This document shows, one piece after another, positions 1-9,139 of a stretch of DNA of 64,000 bases. Source of the stretch: Candidatus Eisenbacteria bacterium (lineage in GTDB: Bacteria; Eisenbacteria; RBG-16-71-46; CAIMUX01; JAHJDP01); assembly GCA_018831195.1 (NCBI GenBank), contig JAHJDP010000087.1, positions 62,001-126,000 of the forward strand. The letters run 5' to 3'. Every line of letters begins with the position of its first letter. The first letter of the stretch is position 1. The notes under the pieces were generated by a model. The model was not told the DNA's origin, made no database searches, and saw nothing but the letters and a program-made list of their open reading frames with translations. Both the position numbers and the translations under genes were made by a program.

Positions 1-1
1 C

Positions 2-658
2 CTGGCGATCTCGCTGCTCTTTCTTGCAACCGTCATCACCGGCCGTGTCCTCGGTTTTGTGAGCATCAGCAATCTCGCTCATCTCCGGGCCCTTGTCTTG
101 ATTCCCGGGCTTCCCATTGCGGCCATTATCCTTTCGGAAATGGCGTTGCGGGATGGCATCTCGCAAAAGACATTGCTCTACCCGCTTCTCGGCCCCGTTT
201 CGCGCCCCGCACTCGCCGTTGTCCGCACCCTGGTTACAGCCCTGATTCTCATCACCGGCGCCACCCTTCTTATTCTCATCCTGCATTTTCTAAGACATGC
301 CGGATGGGGCTCTTTCCCGCGCGAATTTTACTCTATTCTCCTCGGCGCCCTGGCCTATACCGGCCTTTTCAGCGTCATTCATCTTTTTACAAAAAGAGGG
401 ATGATCATTTCTCTCGCCGTCTACTTTATTTTCGATCACTTTATCGGCCAGATCCCATTCTCAATCAGAAGCATCGTCCCCTCATATCATTTGAGGCTGT
501 TAACGAATCTGGAGGAGACATTCCAGATACCGATCTCCATGCACCTGGAATCGGGCACAGTCCTCGAATCTTCTGTTTATCTTATCATTATGGCCGCTAT
601 CGGATTCGGGCTCACAGCCTCCATCTTTTCAAAAAAGAATCTCGGGGAGTTGTGTTAA
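2..658 (+). CDS. ABC-2 type transporter permease, 5'-truncated
   Basis: The reading frame is open from the window edge, so the true start lies upstream. The visible 218 residues are mostly hydrophobic and contain about five or six predicted membrane spans, which is typical of the half of an ABC-2 exporter that sits in the inner membrane. The stop codon is followed directly by the ATG of an ABC ATPase gene, which implies translational coupling. The substrate cannot be read from the sequence. An in-frame GTG at 59 is available, but the frame continues upstream of it with hydrophobic residues of the same character, so I treat the gene as partial rather than starting there. Confidence 0.7.
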   Translation: MAISLLFLATVITGRVLGFVSISNLAHLRALVLIPGLPIAAIILSEMALRDGISQKTLLYPLLGPVSRPALAVVRTLVTALILITGATLLILILHFLRHAGWGSFPREFYSILLGALAYTGLFSVIHLFTKRGMIISLAVYFIFDHFIGQIPFSIRSIVPSYHLRLLTNLEETFQIPISMHLESGTVLESSVYLIIMAAIGFGLTASIFSKKNLGELC

Positions 659-1594
659 ATGAGCGCGCCGTGGATCGAGCTCAATAATGTTCAACTCTCC
701 AGGGGAGGGCGGCCGGTCCTGCAGGGAATCACCGCCAGTCTTTCCGGCCGGGCCATCGGCCTGGTCGGCGTCAATGGTTCCGGAAAATCGACCCTCATCG
801 GCGCTCTTCTCGGCGTCTTGCGGGCGCACACCGGCTCTATAAAAATTTTGGGCCGGTCCATTCCCGAAGAGGCGATGGAAGTTCGCGCCCGCGCCGGCGT
901 CATGGCGGAGCAGGCCGGGATCTTTCCCGGCGGATCGGGTGTTGACGCCGTGACCTTCGCCGGCACCCTCAGCGGTCTGCCCCGCCGCGAATCGTTGCGC
1001 CGCGCCCATCGAGCGCTGGATGCTCTCGATGTCGGCGAAGACCGGTACCGGCCGACAAAGGGCTACTCCACCGGAATGCGGCAGCGATGCAAGCTCGCCA
1101 TGAGCCTCGTACACGGCCCGGAAATTCTAATCCTCGACGAACCGACGGTCGGACTCGATCCCAAGGGCCGGATGCAGCTTCTGTCGCTCATTCGGGATCT
1201 GAGGGATGAGGGGCGCAAAATACTCCTGAGTACCCACATTCTTCAAGACGCCGAATTCCTCTGCGATGATCTTCTGCTGCTGGAGGCGGGCACCATCTCC
1301 TACTTCGGTCCTGTCGCCAATTTAACAAAAGCCGGAACGCGGCAATATGTCGCAGAAGGAACCGGCTTCGTTGATGACTTCATCCAATCGCTGAAGGGCG
1401 CCGGCATGGAGATCCTGCATTTCACGAACAACCGCCTCTCCTTCCTCGCCCGCAATGATGATGACCTGCGGCTTTTTTGGCAGGCGGCGGCGGAGCGCAA
1501 TGTGGAAATCCGTCAATTGTCCCGGGAAATCGCAACCCTCGAGGACGCCGTCGTCGATGTGATGGAGCAGAATATGGTACGAAACAATGTCTGA
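659..1594 (+). CDS. ABC transporter ATP-binding protein
   Basis: This 311-residue cytoplasmic ATPase has a Walker A motif (GVNGSGKST, about residues 37-45), an ABC signature variant (STGMRQR, near residue 140) and Walker B followed by the D-loop (ILILDEPTVGLDP, near residue 157). The switch His is in LLSTHI. The C-terminal 90 residues are an accessory region after the nucleotide-binding domain, as in NosF/CcmA-like exporters. The gene starts immediately after the upstream permease stop and overlaps the next permease by 8 bp, so it belongs to a four-gene transporter operon. The substrate is unknown. Confidence 0.93.
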   Translation: MSAPWIELNNVQLSRGGRPVLQGITASLSGRAIGLVGVNGSGKSTLIGALLGVLRAHTGSIKILGRSIPEEAMEVRARAGVMAEQAGIFPGGSGVDAVTFAGTLSGLPRRESLRRAHRALDALDVGEDRYRPTKGYSTGMRQRCKLAMSLVHGPEILILDEPTVGLDPKGRMQLLSLIRDLRDEGRKILLSTHILQDAEFLCDDLLLLEAGTISYFGPVANLTKAGTRQYVAEGTGFVDDFIQSLKGAGMEILHFTNNRLSFLARNDDDLRLFWQAAAERNVEIRQLSREIATLEDAVVDVMEQNMVRNNV

Positions 1595-2384
1595 TCAGAA
1601 CCGCGCGCCCTCCTCATTCCAGGTCGTGAGAGCGATCGCACAGCGCGAATTCAACATTGGATTGCGCAGCAAGCTTATCAAACTTCTCTTTCTCGCCTCA
1701 ACGCTGCCGCCACTCGTGCTGACAATTATCCTCATTGTTCGCACCATCGCCAAGCAGTCGACCGGCTTCGATCTGGGCTGGGACCCGATGCTTTGGTTCT
1801 TGAGATTTCAAACCCTGCCGATTGCACTTCTAGCCCTCCGGCTGGGCACGCCCAGTGTCGCGCGCGATCGCGCCGAGGAAGTTCTCTTTCTTTACGCCAC
1901 CCGGCCCGTCCATCCCTGGCATTATGCTCTGGGGAAGATGCTGGCCGTCGCGATACCGGCCGCGGCCTTGCTTCTATTCCCGGGAATTCTCATCGGCATT
2001 TTTCGACTCGGCATCACCGCTGATTACACAACAGCGCAGGCGCTGGTGTTGATCGCAAAGCTCTTCGTGGCTTCGTTGGTGCTGGCCTGGTGCTTTGCCG
2101 GGGTTTCCGTCGGTCCCAGCGCGGCGGTCCGCCGTACACGTTGGGCTTTCCTTATCGCGCTTGGATGCTATCTGCTTCCCGATGCTCTTTCCGATATCCT
2201 CTCTCTCAACAACCAGATTGCATTGGGACCGGCCGACGGTATCCGCCTGCTGCTGGAACACCTCTTTAATGGAGGGCGCCACGCCGTGCTCTACACCATG
2301 GCCAATGCCGGTGTTCTGGCGGCATGGGGCTCCCTCGGCATGTTGGCGGCGGCCCTGCGCGTGCGGCAGGAGATGATCCCGTGA
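1587..2384 (+). CDS. ABC-2 type transporter permease
   Basis: This 265-residue integral membrane protein has about six hydrophobic segments. The soluble N-terminal stretch AIAQREFNIGLRSK is typical of ABC-2 permeases, where an amphipathic helix precedes the first span. The motif ARDRAEEVLFLYATRPV resembles the 'E+GT' intracellular region of ABC-2 exporters. It overlaps the preceding ATPase by 8 bp and is followed 10 bp later by a second ATPase, so it probably pairs with one of them. It may export a small molecule or lipid, but the substrate is not evident. Confidence 0.85.
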   Translation: MSDQNRAPSSFQVVRAIAQREFNIGLRSKLIKLLFLASTLPPLVLTIILIVRTIAKQSTGFDLGWDPMLWFLRFQTLPIALLALRLGTPSVARDRAEEVLFLYATRPVHPWHYALGKMLAVAIPAAALLLFPGILIGIFRLGITADYTTAQALVLIAKLFVASLVLAWCFAGVSVGPSAAVRRTRWAFLIALGCYLLPDALSDILSLNNQIALGPADGIRLLLEHLFNGGRHAVLYTMANAGVLAAWGSLGMLAAALRVRQEMIP

Positions 2385-2394
2385 GGCGGGCGCG

Positions 2395-3396
2395 ATGACT
2401 GATACAAAGCCGACATCAGCGGCTCCACAAGCCGCATCCGGTACGCAAAAGCCGTACGCTGCGCCGATCATCCTCAAGGATGTCAGTGTCTTCTATGGCG
2501 AGGTCATCGGCCTCAGTAAGTTCAATCTCACCTGCAGGCCTGGCATCACCGGTATCGTCGGACCCAACGGCAGCGGCAAAACCACCCTTATGCGCGTGCT
2601 CACCGGCCTCCTCTCCCCCGCCGAGGGAACGGCGCAGGTCCTGGGCGGATCGCCCTTCGCCGCGTCGGAAATCCGGCGGCGGATTAGCATTGTTCCGGCC
2701 ACCGAATGTTTTTACGAATCCCTCTCCGGACGCCGCAATCTTGTCATCGCTTACCTCTCTCATGGAAATGACGCCTCGCGCGCCGGGCAGCTCGCCGACA
2801 AAGCCCTCGATCTGGTCGGATTGACGGCTGATGGCCGCCGGCGGTACGGTACCTGGTCGCGCGGGATGCGACAGCGCCTCAAGCTTGGTTTTACATTAGC
2901 CGGCGATTCCGAGATCGTGCTTCTCGACGAGCCGTTTCTCGGCGTCGATCCGCCGTCGCGCAAGCATTTGCGCATTCTCATCGAAGAATTGGGCCGCAGG
3001 AACAAAACCGTCGTGGTGTCATCCCATGTTCTTCATGAAGTCGAGACCTTGACGGATCTCTTCGGTGTTATCGCCAACGGCAGGCTTCTTGGATTCGGGC
3101 GCATCAACGAGATCCTCTATGATCTGCGCGACCGCCATCCTCACCGGATACGGATTGAGACGGAAGACGCACGACGTCTCGCGACCCTCTTCATGTCGCA
3201 GGAAGATGTGAACGAAATCACGATCATCAATCCGACCACGCTGGAATTCATCACCGCCAAACCCGACAAAACGTATATCGAAATTCCAAAATTGATCGTC
3301 GGCGCCGGAATGATCATCCGCAGCATGACGACCCTCGACAACAGCCTTGACGCCGTCTTCCGGCATGTCACCGAAGCGGGATCCAAACGCCTCTAA
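2395..3396 (+). CDS. ABC transporter ATP-binding protein
   Basis: This 333-residue ATPase has Walker A (GPNGSGKTT, about residue 59), signature variant (SRGMRQR, near 157) and Walker B (IVLLDEPFLGVDP, near 174), with the switch His in VSSHVL. A C-terminal extension of about 110 residues follows. An N-terminal tail of about 20 residues rich in Ala, Pro and Thr precedes the domain. It is the second, clearly diverged ATPase in the operon, so the complex may contain a heterodimer of ATPases and two different permeases. No function can be assigned beyond ABC-2 export. Confidence 0.92.
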   Translation: MTDTKPTSAAPQAASGTQKPYAAPIILKDVSVFYGEVIGLSKFNLTCRPGITGIVGPNGSGKTTLMRVLTGLLSPAEGTAQVLGGSPFAASEIRRRISIVPATECFYESLSGRRNLVIAYLSHGNDASRAGQLADKALDLVGLTADGRRRYGTWSRGMRQRLKLGFTLAGDSEIVLLDEPFLGVDPPSRKHLRILIEELGRRNKTVVVSSHVLHEVETLTDLFGVIANGRLLGFGRINEILYDLRDRHPHRIRIETEDARRLATLFMSQEDVNEITIINPTTLEFITAKPDKTYIEIPKLIVGAGMIIRSMTTLDNSLDAVFRHVTEAGSKRL

Positions 3397-3471
3397 CCCT
3401 CTTCATCACTCCTCCCGATCATCCTGCCTTTCTTCATCCTCCGCCGGCCTTCCCCCCGAGCGTCCCCCACC

Positions 3472-3499
3472 TTGCATTTTCGTTGCCACTGCCTATGAT
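3472..3499 (+). promoter_or_regulatory. Putative sigma70 promoter of the nucleoside transporter
   Basis: TTGCAT (3472-3477) and TATGAT (3494-3499) are separated by 16 bp, close to the sigma70 consensus. They lie just upstream of a GGGAGG ribosome site (3505-3510) and the ATG at 3520. The short 5' leader leaves little room for other control. Confidence 0.45.
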
Positions 3500-3519
3500 T
3501 CCTCGGGAGGGATTTTGGA

Positions 3520-4824
3520 ATGGGTCCAATGCGGAGTTTTCTCGGTCTTTTTGTCTTGATGGCTCTCGCCTGGGGGGTATCCACCAACCGCCGGCGGATT
3601 CCCTGGCGCGTCGTCTTTTGGGGAACATCTCTTCAACTGATTTTCGCCGTCTTTATCTTTATCATTCCGGTCGGCGGAACGTTCTTTCTTGCCGTGAATC
3701 GTTTTGTTTCCGCCCTGCTCGAAAGCGCCATGGCGGGCACAACTTTTCTCTTCGGGCCTCTCGCCCTGCCGCCCGGCGTCGTTGGCGATAACGGCGAAGT
3801 CTCACCGGGTTTTATCCTCGCCTTTCAATCGCTGCCGACCGCCGTCTTCTTTGCGAGCCTCATGGGTCTTCTTTATCATATCCGCGTCATGCCCCTCCTC
3901 ATCCGGCTTTTCAGTAAAGTCTTTACCACACTCATGCGGATCAGCGGCGCCGAATCACTCTGCGCGGCAAGCAATATCTTTGTCGGCGCCGAGTCGGCTT
4001 TAACCATCCGCCCCTATCTTTCCGCCATGACACGCTCGGAGCTTTGCACAATTCTGACCGCCGCAATGGCGACGATCGCCTCCACCGTTCTCGGCCTCTA
4101 TGTCATGATTTTGCGCGACGCCTTCCCCAATATCGCCGGGCATCTTGTTTCTGCATCGATCCTTTCCGCCCCCGCGGCTGTCGTCATGTCAAAACTGATG
4201 CTGCCGGAGGAGGACAAGCCCAAAACACTCGGCAGGAACGCCACTCCCGGCGACAAGCGGGCATCGAGCTGGATGGAAGCGGCGATCGATGGCGCGATGG
4301 CAGGCGTCAAGCTCGTTGTCGGTATCGCGGCCCTGCTTCTCGCCTTTCTCGGTCTTTTACATTTAGCAGATCTGGGGATCGGATGGGCCGGCGGATGGAT
4401 CAATGGTTGGACCGGATGGACGATGGACTGGTCACTGGCCCACTTGATTAGTTACGCCTTCTATCCATTGACCTGGTTGATCGGCGTTGTTCCGGCGGAT
4501 GTGGGAGTCTGCGCGCGCCTCATCGGTGAACGCACCGTGATCACCGAGATCCCAGCGTATCAGGAGCTGGCCGGGCTGATCTCTTCGGGTGCTTTTCAGG
4601 ATCCCCGCAGTATCGTTATCACAACCTATGCGCTCTGCGGATTCACCCATGTCGCGAGTCTCGCGATCTTTGTCGGCGGCATCTCGGCGCTCGCCCCCGA
4701 CCGCACCAAGGATCTCGCGGCGATCGGCCCGCGCGCCCTGCTGGCCGCGATTCTAGCCACACTGATGACCGGCGCCGTGGCGGGGATCTTCGCCTCCGGC
4801 GGGACGATATTGGCGGGATCGTAA
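3520..4824 (+). CDS. Concentrative nucleoside transporter (CNT/NupC family)
   Basis: This 434-residue inner-membrane protein takes up nucleosides by coupling to a cation gradient. The order of elements fits the CNT family: an N-terminal membrane pair (residues 5-55), the 'gate' region with FQSLPTAVFFASLMG, the substrate-binding stretch FVGAESALTIRPYL (near residue 150), and a C-terminal core with the ALCGFTHVASLAI segment. The length of just over 400 residues is normal for bacterial NupC-like proteins. ATG 3520 has GGGAGG nine bases upstream. A second Met three codons later is also possible. The gene stands alone after the ABC operon and before the cassette region. Confidence 0.85.
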   Translation: MGPMRSFLGLFVLMALAWGVSTNRRRIPWRVVFWGTSLQLIFAVFIFIIPVGGTFFLAVNRFVSALLESAMAGTTFLFGPLALPPGVVGDNGEVSPGFILAFQSLPTAVFFASLMGLLYHIRVMPLLIRLFSKVFTTLMRISGAESLCAASNIFVGAESALTIRPYLSAMTRSELCTILTAAMATIASTVLGLYVMILRDAFPNIAGHLVSASILSAPAAVVMSKLMLPEEDKPKTLGRNATPGDKRASSWMEAAIDGAMAGVKLVVGIAALLLAFLGLLHLADLGIGWAGGWINGWTGWTMDWSLAHLISYAFYPLTWLIGVVPADVGVCARLIGERTVITEIPAYQELAGLISSGAFQDPRSIVITTYALCGFTHVASLAIFVGGISALAPDRTKDLAAIGPRALLAAILATLMTGAVAGIFASGGTILAGS

Positions 4825-4920
4825 ACTGGGGGCTTGCAGTATAACTCGATTGATTGGTAGTATCTTTGCAGTGATATCTGGTGATTTGTCTGCTTATCCA
4901 GCCCAGCAGAATTTGGCGCG

Positions 4921-4981
4921 CGATCGTATTATCAAGGGATTCATATCCCAAAATTATTGGGCTTGATAATTTACGTTATAG
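4921..4981 (+). repeat. attC-like inverted repeat at the left edge of the cassette array
   Basis: ATTATCAAG (4928-4936) pairs exactly with CTTGATAAT (4962-4970). The inner GGGAT/ATCCC arms add a second small hairpin, and the element ends with an R'-like box GTTATAG at 4975-4981. The same GTTATAG ending occurs at 7711-7717. It lies directly before the first cassette. The middle diverges from the other repeats, so confidence is moderate. Confidence 0.5.
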
Positions 4982-5048
4982 GGACTGGTTTGGGATATGC
5001 AGGTATGACTTAAACCAAATTCGAAAAGACCAGGGGCGCAGCATTCTA

Positions 5049-6176
5049 TTATTCACCGTAAATAGATTTTAGCCTCCCCCAAGATGTACTCTTCGCGGGT
5101 GTAGGACACCCGGGGCCATATATCCCAATCAAACCGCAATCCATTCCTTCTGGGTGATTCTCCGGCAGACACATAGATCCGTCACTAACCGTAAAGTCGC
5201 CGGTTGCCGCATGACAGAATTGCGGATCAACGTTGAAATTCCAGTTCTCTTCTGTCAAGACCTCTGTAACAAGATCTACGTTCCAAACTATATTGCACTT
5301 CGGTAAATCTAGCGGATCATCATGACTAAACGCATATCCTATTGCACCTCTTAGGCCAACAAAAATATTGTTTTCAATGAAGCCAATAGGATTGCCCCAA
5401 TAAGAAATGGCGGTACAGCAGCTACCGTAGTTATTAGTCATATAGAATATATTATTCTTAATTATTAATTCATCCAGTTGTTGGTAGCCTGTAATTTCAA
5501 TTATGCCACCATCGGCATAGTTGTCCACGAATCTGTTTTCGACTATCCGTGCTGACGTACCAACAGACCGATAAACTCCGGCACTTTCATAATGTATATC
5601 CGAATAAATTGAATTATTTGAAAACAAATTTCCGCGCGAATATACATTGTTAGCCAAAATATTCGGCTCCCCAACGGCATAACAACCGGTGACGATATTA
5701 TCTTCAAATCGGCTATATCCTATATTTTCCGTGGCCGCGAGAGAAATGTTAGGCCAGCAGATTTCAACAGCAGAACAGGCGCGCAAATCTCTAAAAATGC
5801 AATCATGAATATACGAGAATTCCCCATTGCAACTGAAGCTACCATTCATAAAACAAACGCCCGACATCTCAAGATTTTTGATATAAAAGGATGCGTAGCC
5901 GGCATACTCGCCATCAGATAAATCAATATTTGTTACTTCAGAGTCATAGGCGCCAATAAAAGTCAGTTCATCAAGGTCATTTCCAAAGGGCAAATTTGGA
6001 ATCTCCCGATAGGTACCAGGATAAACCAAAACGGTGTCACCGGAATCAACTAAATCCAAAGCGGCTTGTATTGTTGGGGCATCACCTGAACCATCCACAA
6101 AAACGTTCCAGGTTGTTGAGAGACAAGCAACTGGAAGAGCTCCACCAAATAGCGTAATTACTATTAGTCGCCAGGA
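5049..6176 (-). CDS. Secreted right-handed beta-helix repeat protein with C-terminal SWGxxKSxY motif
   Basis: The start is taken at the Met of MSWRLIVITLFG, which begins a signal peptide (about residues 1-20) and has a G-rich site upstream; a longer frame reaches 6218. The mature protein starts with a block containing DGSGDAPTIQAAL and DTVLVYPGTYRE, the typical opening of pectin-lyase-fold surface proteins. Many N-rich beta-helix coils (NNIF, NNYA, ENNIF) follow. The C-terminus reads CGLIGIYGPGCPTP, then SWGRLKSIYGE, a tail shared with three other proteins here. It is about 40-50% similar by eye to the reverse-strand gene at 7776-8864. It lies between two attC-like repeats, against the array direction. 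Role unknown; probably surface or extracellular. Confidence 0.85.
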   Translation of the reverse strand, partial: SWRLIVITLFGGALPVACLSTTWNVFVDGSGDAPTIQAALDLVDSGDTVLVYPGTYREIPNLPFGNDLDELTFIGAYDSEVTNIDLSDGEYAGYASFYIKNLEMSGVCFMNGSFSCNGEFSYIHDCIFRDLRACSAVEICWPNISLAATENIGYSRFEDNIVTGCYAVGEPNILANNVYSRGNLFSNNSIYSDIHYESAGVYRSVGTSARIVENRFVDNYADGGIIEITGYQQLDELIIKNNIFYMTNNYGSCCTAISYWGNPIGFIENNIFVGLRGAIGYAFSHDDPLDLPKCNIVWNVDLVTEVLTEENWNFNVDPQFCHAATGDFTVSDGSMCLPENHPEGMDCGLIGIYGPGCPTPAKSTSWGRLKSIYGE

Positions 6177-6289
6177 CATAATTCGCCCCCAGTCTCGAGA
6201 GAGGAAGTGAACGATCACAATAGAATTATAGGGGCAGACTAACCCGATGAACAGTGGATATTTGTGTGCGTCCGGTATTATATGAGGCC

Positions 6290-6417
6290 CTATAACGACC
6301 TTATTAACCCGACGAGGTCCCTTGTCACGCCCCCCGCGATGAGAGATAATAGTAGCGCGATCATGGGAGAGGCGAGGGCCGTGCCAAAGACCCTCGCGGG
6401 TTATGAGAACGTTAGAC
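6290..6417 (+). repeat. attC-like recombination site (128 bp)
   Basis: The element opens with CTATAACG (R''-like) and TTAACCCGACGAGG (L''-like), has the shared core CTTGTCACGC, and closes with CTCGCGGGTTATGAGAAC followed by GTTAGAC (6411-6417). GTTAGAC fits the GTTRRRY consensus of integron R' boxes. The two ends are imperfect reverse complements, as needed for a folded bottom strand. Its core and ends recur at 8986, 10330 and 11065. Confidence 0.75.
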
Positions 6418-6481
6418 GGACACTCCGATTTGAAGCAGGCGCCAGTTGTACAACGAGCTAATTGGACAAGCGAGGGGCCAT

Positions 6482-6880
6482 ATGAAGAGGGTTCTTGGGG
6501 CTAGGGCGGCCGCCAATGGTCTTCTGATCGGGTTAGGCGGACTTGCCGTTTTTCACGCTCTGCTTTTGCTGGGCGTTTTACCTGCAAGTATCGCGTGGGG
6601 TGGTCGGGCTGACGACGCATCGCACAGTTTTCTATTGCTCGAGTTGGTTGGTTTTACGGTCATAGCGTTCTTCGCCGTCATCGTAGCTGCAAAAATCGGG
6701 TATTTGAAAGTGGGCAGGTTCCGCCGAGTTGTACGCGTTGGTGTGTGGGTGGTTTTCGGGTACTTTTCACTCAACGTCCTCAGCAATTTGGCTTCCATGT
6801 CGGGTCTTGAACGGGCTATTTTTACGCCCGTTAGTGTTGTTCTTTCGCTACTTGCGTTCAGGTTGGCGATAGAGAGGTAG
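6482..6880 (+). CDS. Small integral membrane protein, cassette-encoded, unknown function
   Basis: This 132-residue protein has four predicted membrane spans (about 12-35, 52-75, 86-105, 110-128) with short polar loops. ATG 6482 is chosen because GAGGGG lies six bases upstream; an upstream ATG at 6446 has no such site and falls close to the attC end. I do not recognise the family. A degraded relative of its C-terminal half lies at 18866-19060, with matching WVVF.YF and LE.AIFTP stretches, so the gene was once present at least twice in this genome. Confidence 0.7.
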   Translation: MKRVLGARAAANGLLIGLGGLAVFHALLLLGVLPASIAWGGRADDASHSFLLLELVGFTVIAFFAVIVAAKIGYLKVGRFRRVVRVGVWVVFGYFSLNVLSNLASMSGLERAIFTPVSVVLSLLAFRLAIER

Positions 6881-7001
6881 ATTCATATATAATTGAATTC
6901 GATCCTTGAACTGATTTGGTGGTTAACCATCTCGACGAAACGCTAAGGTGGGCGAAATATAGAAAAGCCGGCCGGTAATCTCAGACATAAGGAGATGAGA
7001 G

Positions 7002-7661
7002 ATGAAGTTCATAATTATTCTACTCTTTGGCATATTCTTGTTCTCAGAGACTTGCGCGGCGGGCACAAACAACGGCGTCGTTTTAATAGCTGATGGTTCC
7101 TTGCGATTTCCTTGTGGGGGCAGTTCAGTATATCCTTGGCTAATCGATCCGACGAGCTGCGAAGAAGCTGATCCAGCCGGGGAAGAATGGTGTTGGGGTT
7201 TGCATTGGTTCCATCTTTTTGCGGCCTCTCCAATCGAGAACAATACGCGTATTGGTGGGTTTTATTTGGGTCTTGGTCAATATGACCAACAGCGGCTATA
7301 TATTGACTACTTTGGTGCCGCTGTGTCGGGCTCCCTTATAACTCCGACTAGCGGTTGGCCGGGTCCTGGAAGCGGGACGATCGTCGATTTTAGACCCTAT
7401 TGGATTTCTGGCGAGTATGAACTTCTCTGCTATTTTGGCGCTTATGTATACGGCGAGGATGACATAACCATACCCTTGGCAAATCACCCGGATCACCTAT
7501 CGGGCGTGTTTGACGAGGACGGGGAATTTGATGAATTTGTCGGCTTGCCAGCGATGGGCTTTGCAGGCCACCCCGGTAGTAATCCACTCTGTCCGGGTGA
7601 AGAACCAACACTCAACAAGGTTTCAACCTGGGGATCGATTAAGTCTTTATATAGCATCTAA
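7002..7661 (+). CDS. Secreted protein of unknown fold with C-terminal TWGSIKSLY motif
   Basis: A signal peptide is clear (MKFIIILLFGIFLFSETCA, cleavage near residue 20), and an AAGGAGATGAGAG site precedes the ATG. The mature part of about 200 residues is acidic, rich in Gly, Tyr and Trp, has several Cys (possible disulphides), and looks beta-rich. I do not recognise a domain. It ends in PTLNKVSTWGSIKSLYSI, matching the tails of the genes ending at 5049, 7776 and 15641. The stop codon overlaps the 5' box of the attC-like repeat 7656-7717, a normal arrangement for a gene cassette. Confidence 0.8.
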   Translation: MKFIIILLFGIFLFSETCAAGTNNGVVLIADGSLRFPCGGSSVYPWLIDPTSCEEADPAGEEWCWGLHWFHLFAASPIENNTRIGGFYLGLGQYDQQRLYIDYFGAAVSGSLITPTSGWPGPGSGTIVDFRPYWISGEYELLCYFGAYVYGEDDITIPLANHPDHLSGVFDEDGEFDEFVGLPAMGFAGHPGSNPLCPGEEPTLNKVSTWGSIKSLYSI

Positions 7662-7717
7662 CGAACTCATTATTCCGACGAGGTTCCTTGTCACGGCGTG
7701 TTAAAAGAACGTTATAG
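7656..7717 (+). repeat. Short attC-like site (62 bp)
   Basis: CATCTAACG at the 5' end overlaps the stop of the preceding gene. The element then has CTCATTATTCCGACGAGG, the core CTTGTCACG, and GTGTTAAAAGAAC followed by GTTATAG. It is a contracted version of the 128-130 bp repeats with the central region removed and the complementary ends kept. Confidence 0.7.
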
Positions 7718-7775
7718 GGTCAAAATTTGAATCGCTACGAAATGCCACCGTTGTAGATATCTGCTGTGAGTTTCT

Positions 7776-8864
7776 TCACTTTGTTTTGAAATATCTCTTC
7801 AGCAATCCCCAAGATATATTTTTCGTTGGCGTAGGACAGCCCGCCTCAAATATCCCGATCAAGCCGCAGTTCATCCCAACAGGTTGATTCTCAGGCAGGC
7901 ACACTGATCCCACATTAACGGTGAAATCACCAATCTCGGCGCCACAGAAGCGTGGATCTAAATAGAGATTCCAATCCTCTTCGGCAAAAACCTCGGTGTC
8001 ATATTCTATATTCCAGAGGATGTTGCAACTTGGTGGCTCAAAGGGGCGGGCAGAGTCTGTGAAAGGATTATTCGCGCTGGTAGATACAAGTATATTATTT
8101 TCAATTGATGCTGCAAAATCGTAATCGCTCCAGATTATCAGGGCTTGGTTATGATAGAATATGTTGTTCCAAAGGGTCATTTCTAGAAATTGCGGTTCGG
8201 AAAACAGGCTAACTATTATTGTCCCCAGTTCGGCGTAGTTGTTTGTAAATATATTCTCTTCAATTCTCGAAAATCGCCCACCTGGAAAGAAAATACCGGC
8301 GGGATCCAGATGGTATTCCATAATACACGTATTGTCTGAGAATAGATTGCCGCGCACGAAGGCATTATCTGCCCTCATGATCGGCCCCCCAACGCTGCCA
8401 TTGTCCGTCACGAGGTTATCCTCAAAATAATTATAGCCATGGTCGTTCGTGTCCGTGAGAACTATGTTGCCTCCGGAATCACTATCAAGATCTCTAAAAG
8501 TGCAATCATGAACAGAATAGTATGCACTTTGGATATAGACATGATCACCATTCTCAAAACAAAAACCCGAAATTACAAAATAGACAATTCCAAATGATGA
8601 ATGCCCGCCAGCCAAGTCAATGATCGTATCGTCCCGTCCGGAAACGCCGAGCAATGTGAGCTCAGCAAGATTGTATCTCGTAGGAGACTCATGATAAGTA
8701 CCCGGATAGACCAAAACGGTATCGCCTGAGCTGGTTGAATCCAAAGCCGCCTGAATTGTCGGGGCGTCTCCAGAGCCGTCCTCATAGACTGTCCAAGTTG
8801 CTGTCATGCTTGGCGCTGGCAGGAATATCAGCAAGAGCAAAGTAATCCAAAGTCGATCCAACAT
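7776..8864 (-). CDS. Secreted right-handed beta-helix repeat protein, paralogue of 5049-6176
   Basis: This 362-residue protein starts with a signal peptide (MLDRLWITLLLLIFLPAPSM). It then carries the DGSGDAPTIQAAL and DTVLVYPGTYHES block, many beta-helix coils with Asn ladders (NNIF, ENNIL, ENIFTNNYA), and the end CGLIGIFEAGCPTP followed by SWGLLKRYFKTK. Block for block it matches the reverse-strand gene at 5049-6176, including the Cys near the end. It sits between attC-like repeats and against the array orientation, so it must have its own promoter or be silent. It is probably an extracellular or surface protein. No catalytic polysaccharide-lyase residues can be assigned. Confidence 0.85.
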   Translation of the reverse strand: MLDRLWITLLLLIFLPAPSMTATWTVYEDGSGDAPTIQAALDSTSSGDTVLVYPGTYHESPTRYNLAELTLLGVSGRDDTIIDLAGGHSSFGIVYFVISGFCFENGDHVYIQSAYYSVHDCTFRDLDSDSGGNIVLTDTNDHGYNYFEDNLVTDNGSVGGPIMRADNAFVRGNLFSDNTCIMEYHLDPAGIFFPGGRFSRIEENIFTNNYAELGTIIVSLFSEPQFLEMTLWNNIFYHNQALIIWSDYDFAASIENNILVSTSANNPFTDSARPFEPPSCNILWNIEYDTEVFAEEDWNLYLDPRFCGAEIGDFTVNVGSVCLPENQPVGMNCGLIGIFEAGCPTPTKNISWGLLKRYFKTK

Positions 8865-8985
8865 GATATCATCCCCAATCTTAGAAAAGGGCTAACTGTC
8901 ACAAGTGAAGTATAGTTGGTACTAGGGTATCTGAACAGAGAAAAATGGACTGCCCAATCAGGGTTCGACCGTGCAATTTAAGGCC

Positions 8986-9115
8986 CTATAGCGCCCTCAT
9001 GAACCCGGCGAATGGACCTTGTCACGCACCCCGCATTTATGGGAGAATGGACGCGCACAAGAGGGTTGGCGGGGCCCGCGCCAAACGCACCTCGCAGGTT
9101 TGGGGAACATTATGT
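8986..9115 (+). repeat. attC-like recombination site (130 bp), R' box altered
   Basis: CTATAGCGCCCTCATGAACCC opens the site and pairs imperfectly with CTCGCAGGTTTGGGGAACAT at the end. The middle (GCATTTATGGGAGAATGG) is nearly identical to the repeat at 11065-11193. The R' position reads ATTATGT instead of G-TT-RRRY, so the first base of the cleavage triplet has changed. This suggests decay or an inactive site. Confidence 0.7.
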
Positions 9116-9139
9116 GTCATCTAACGAAGAATAAAAGCG

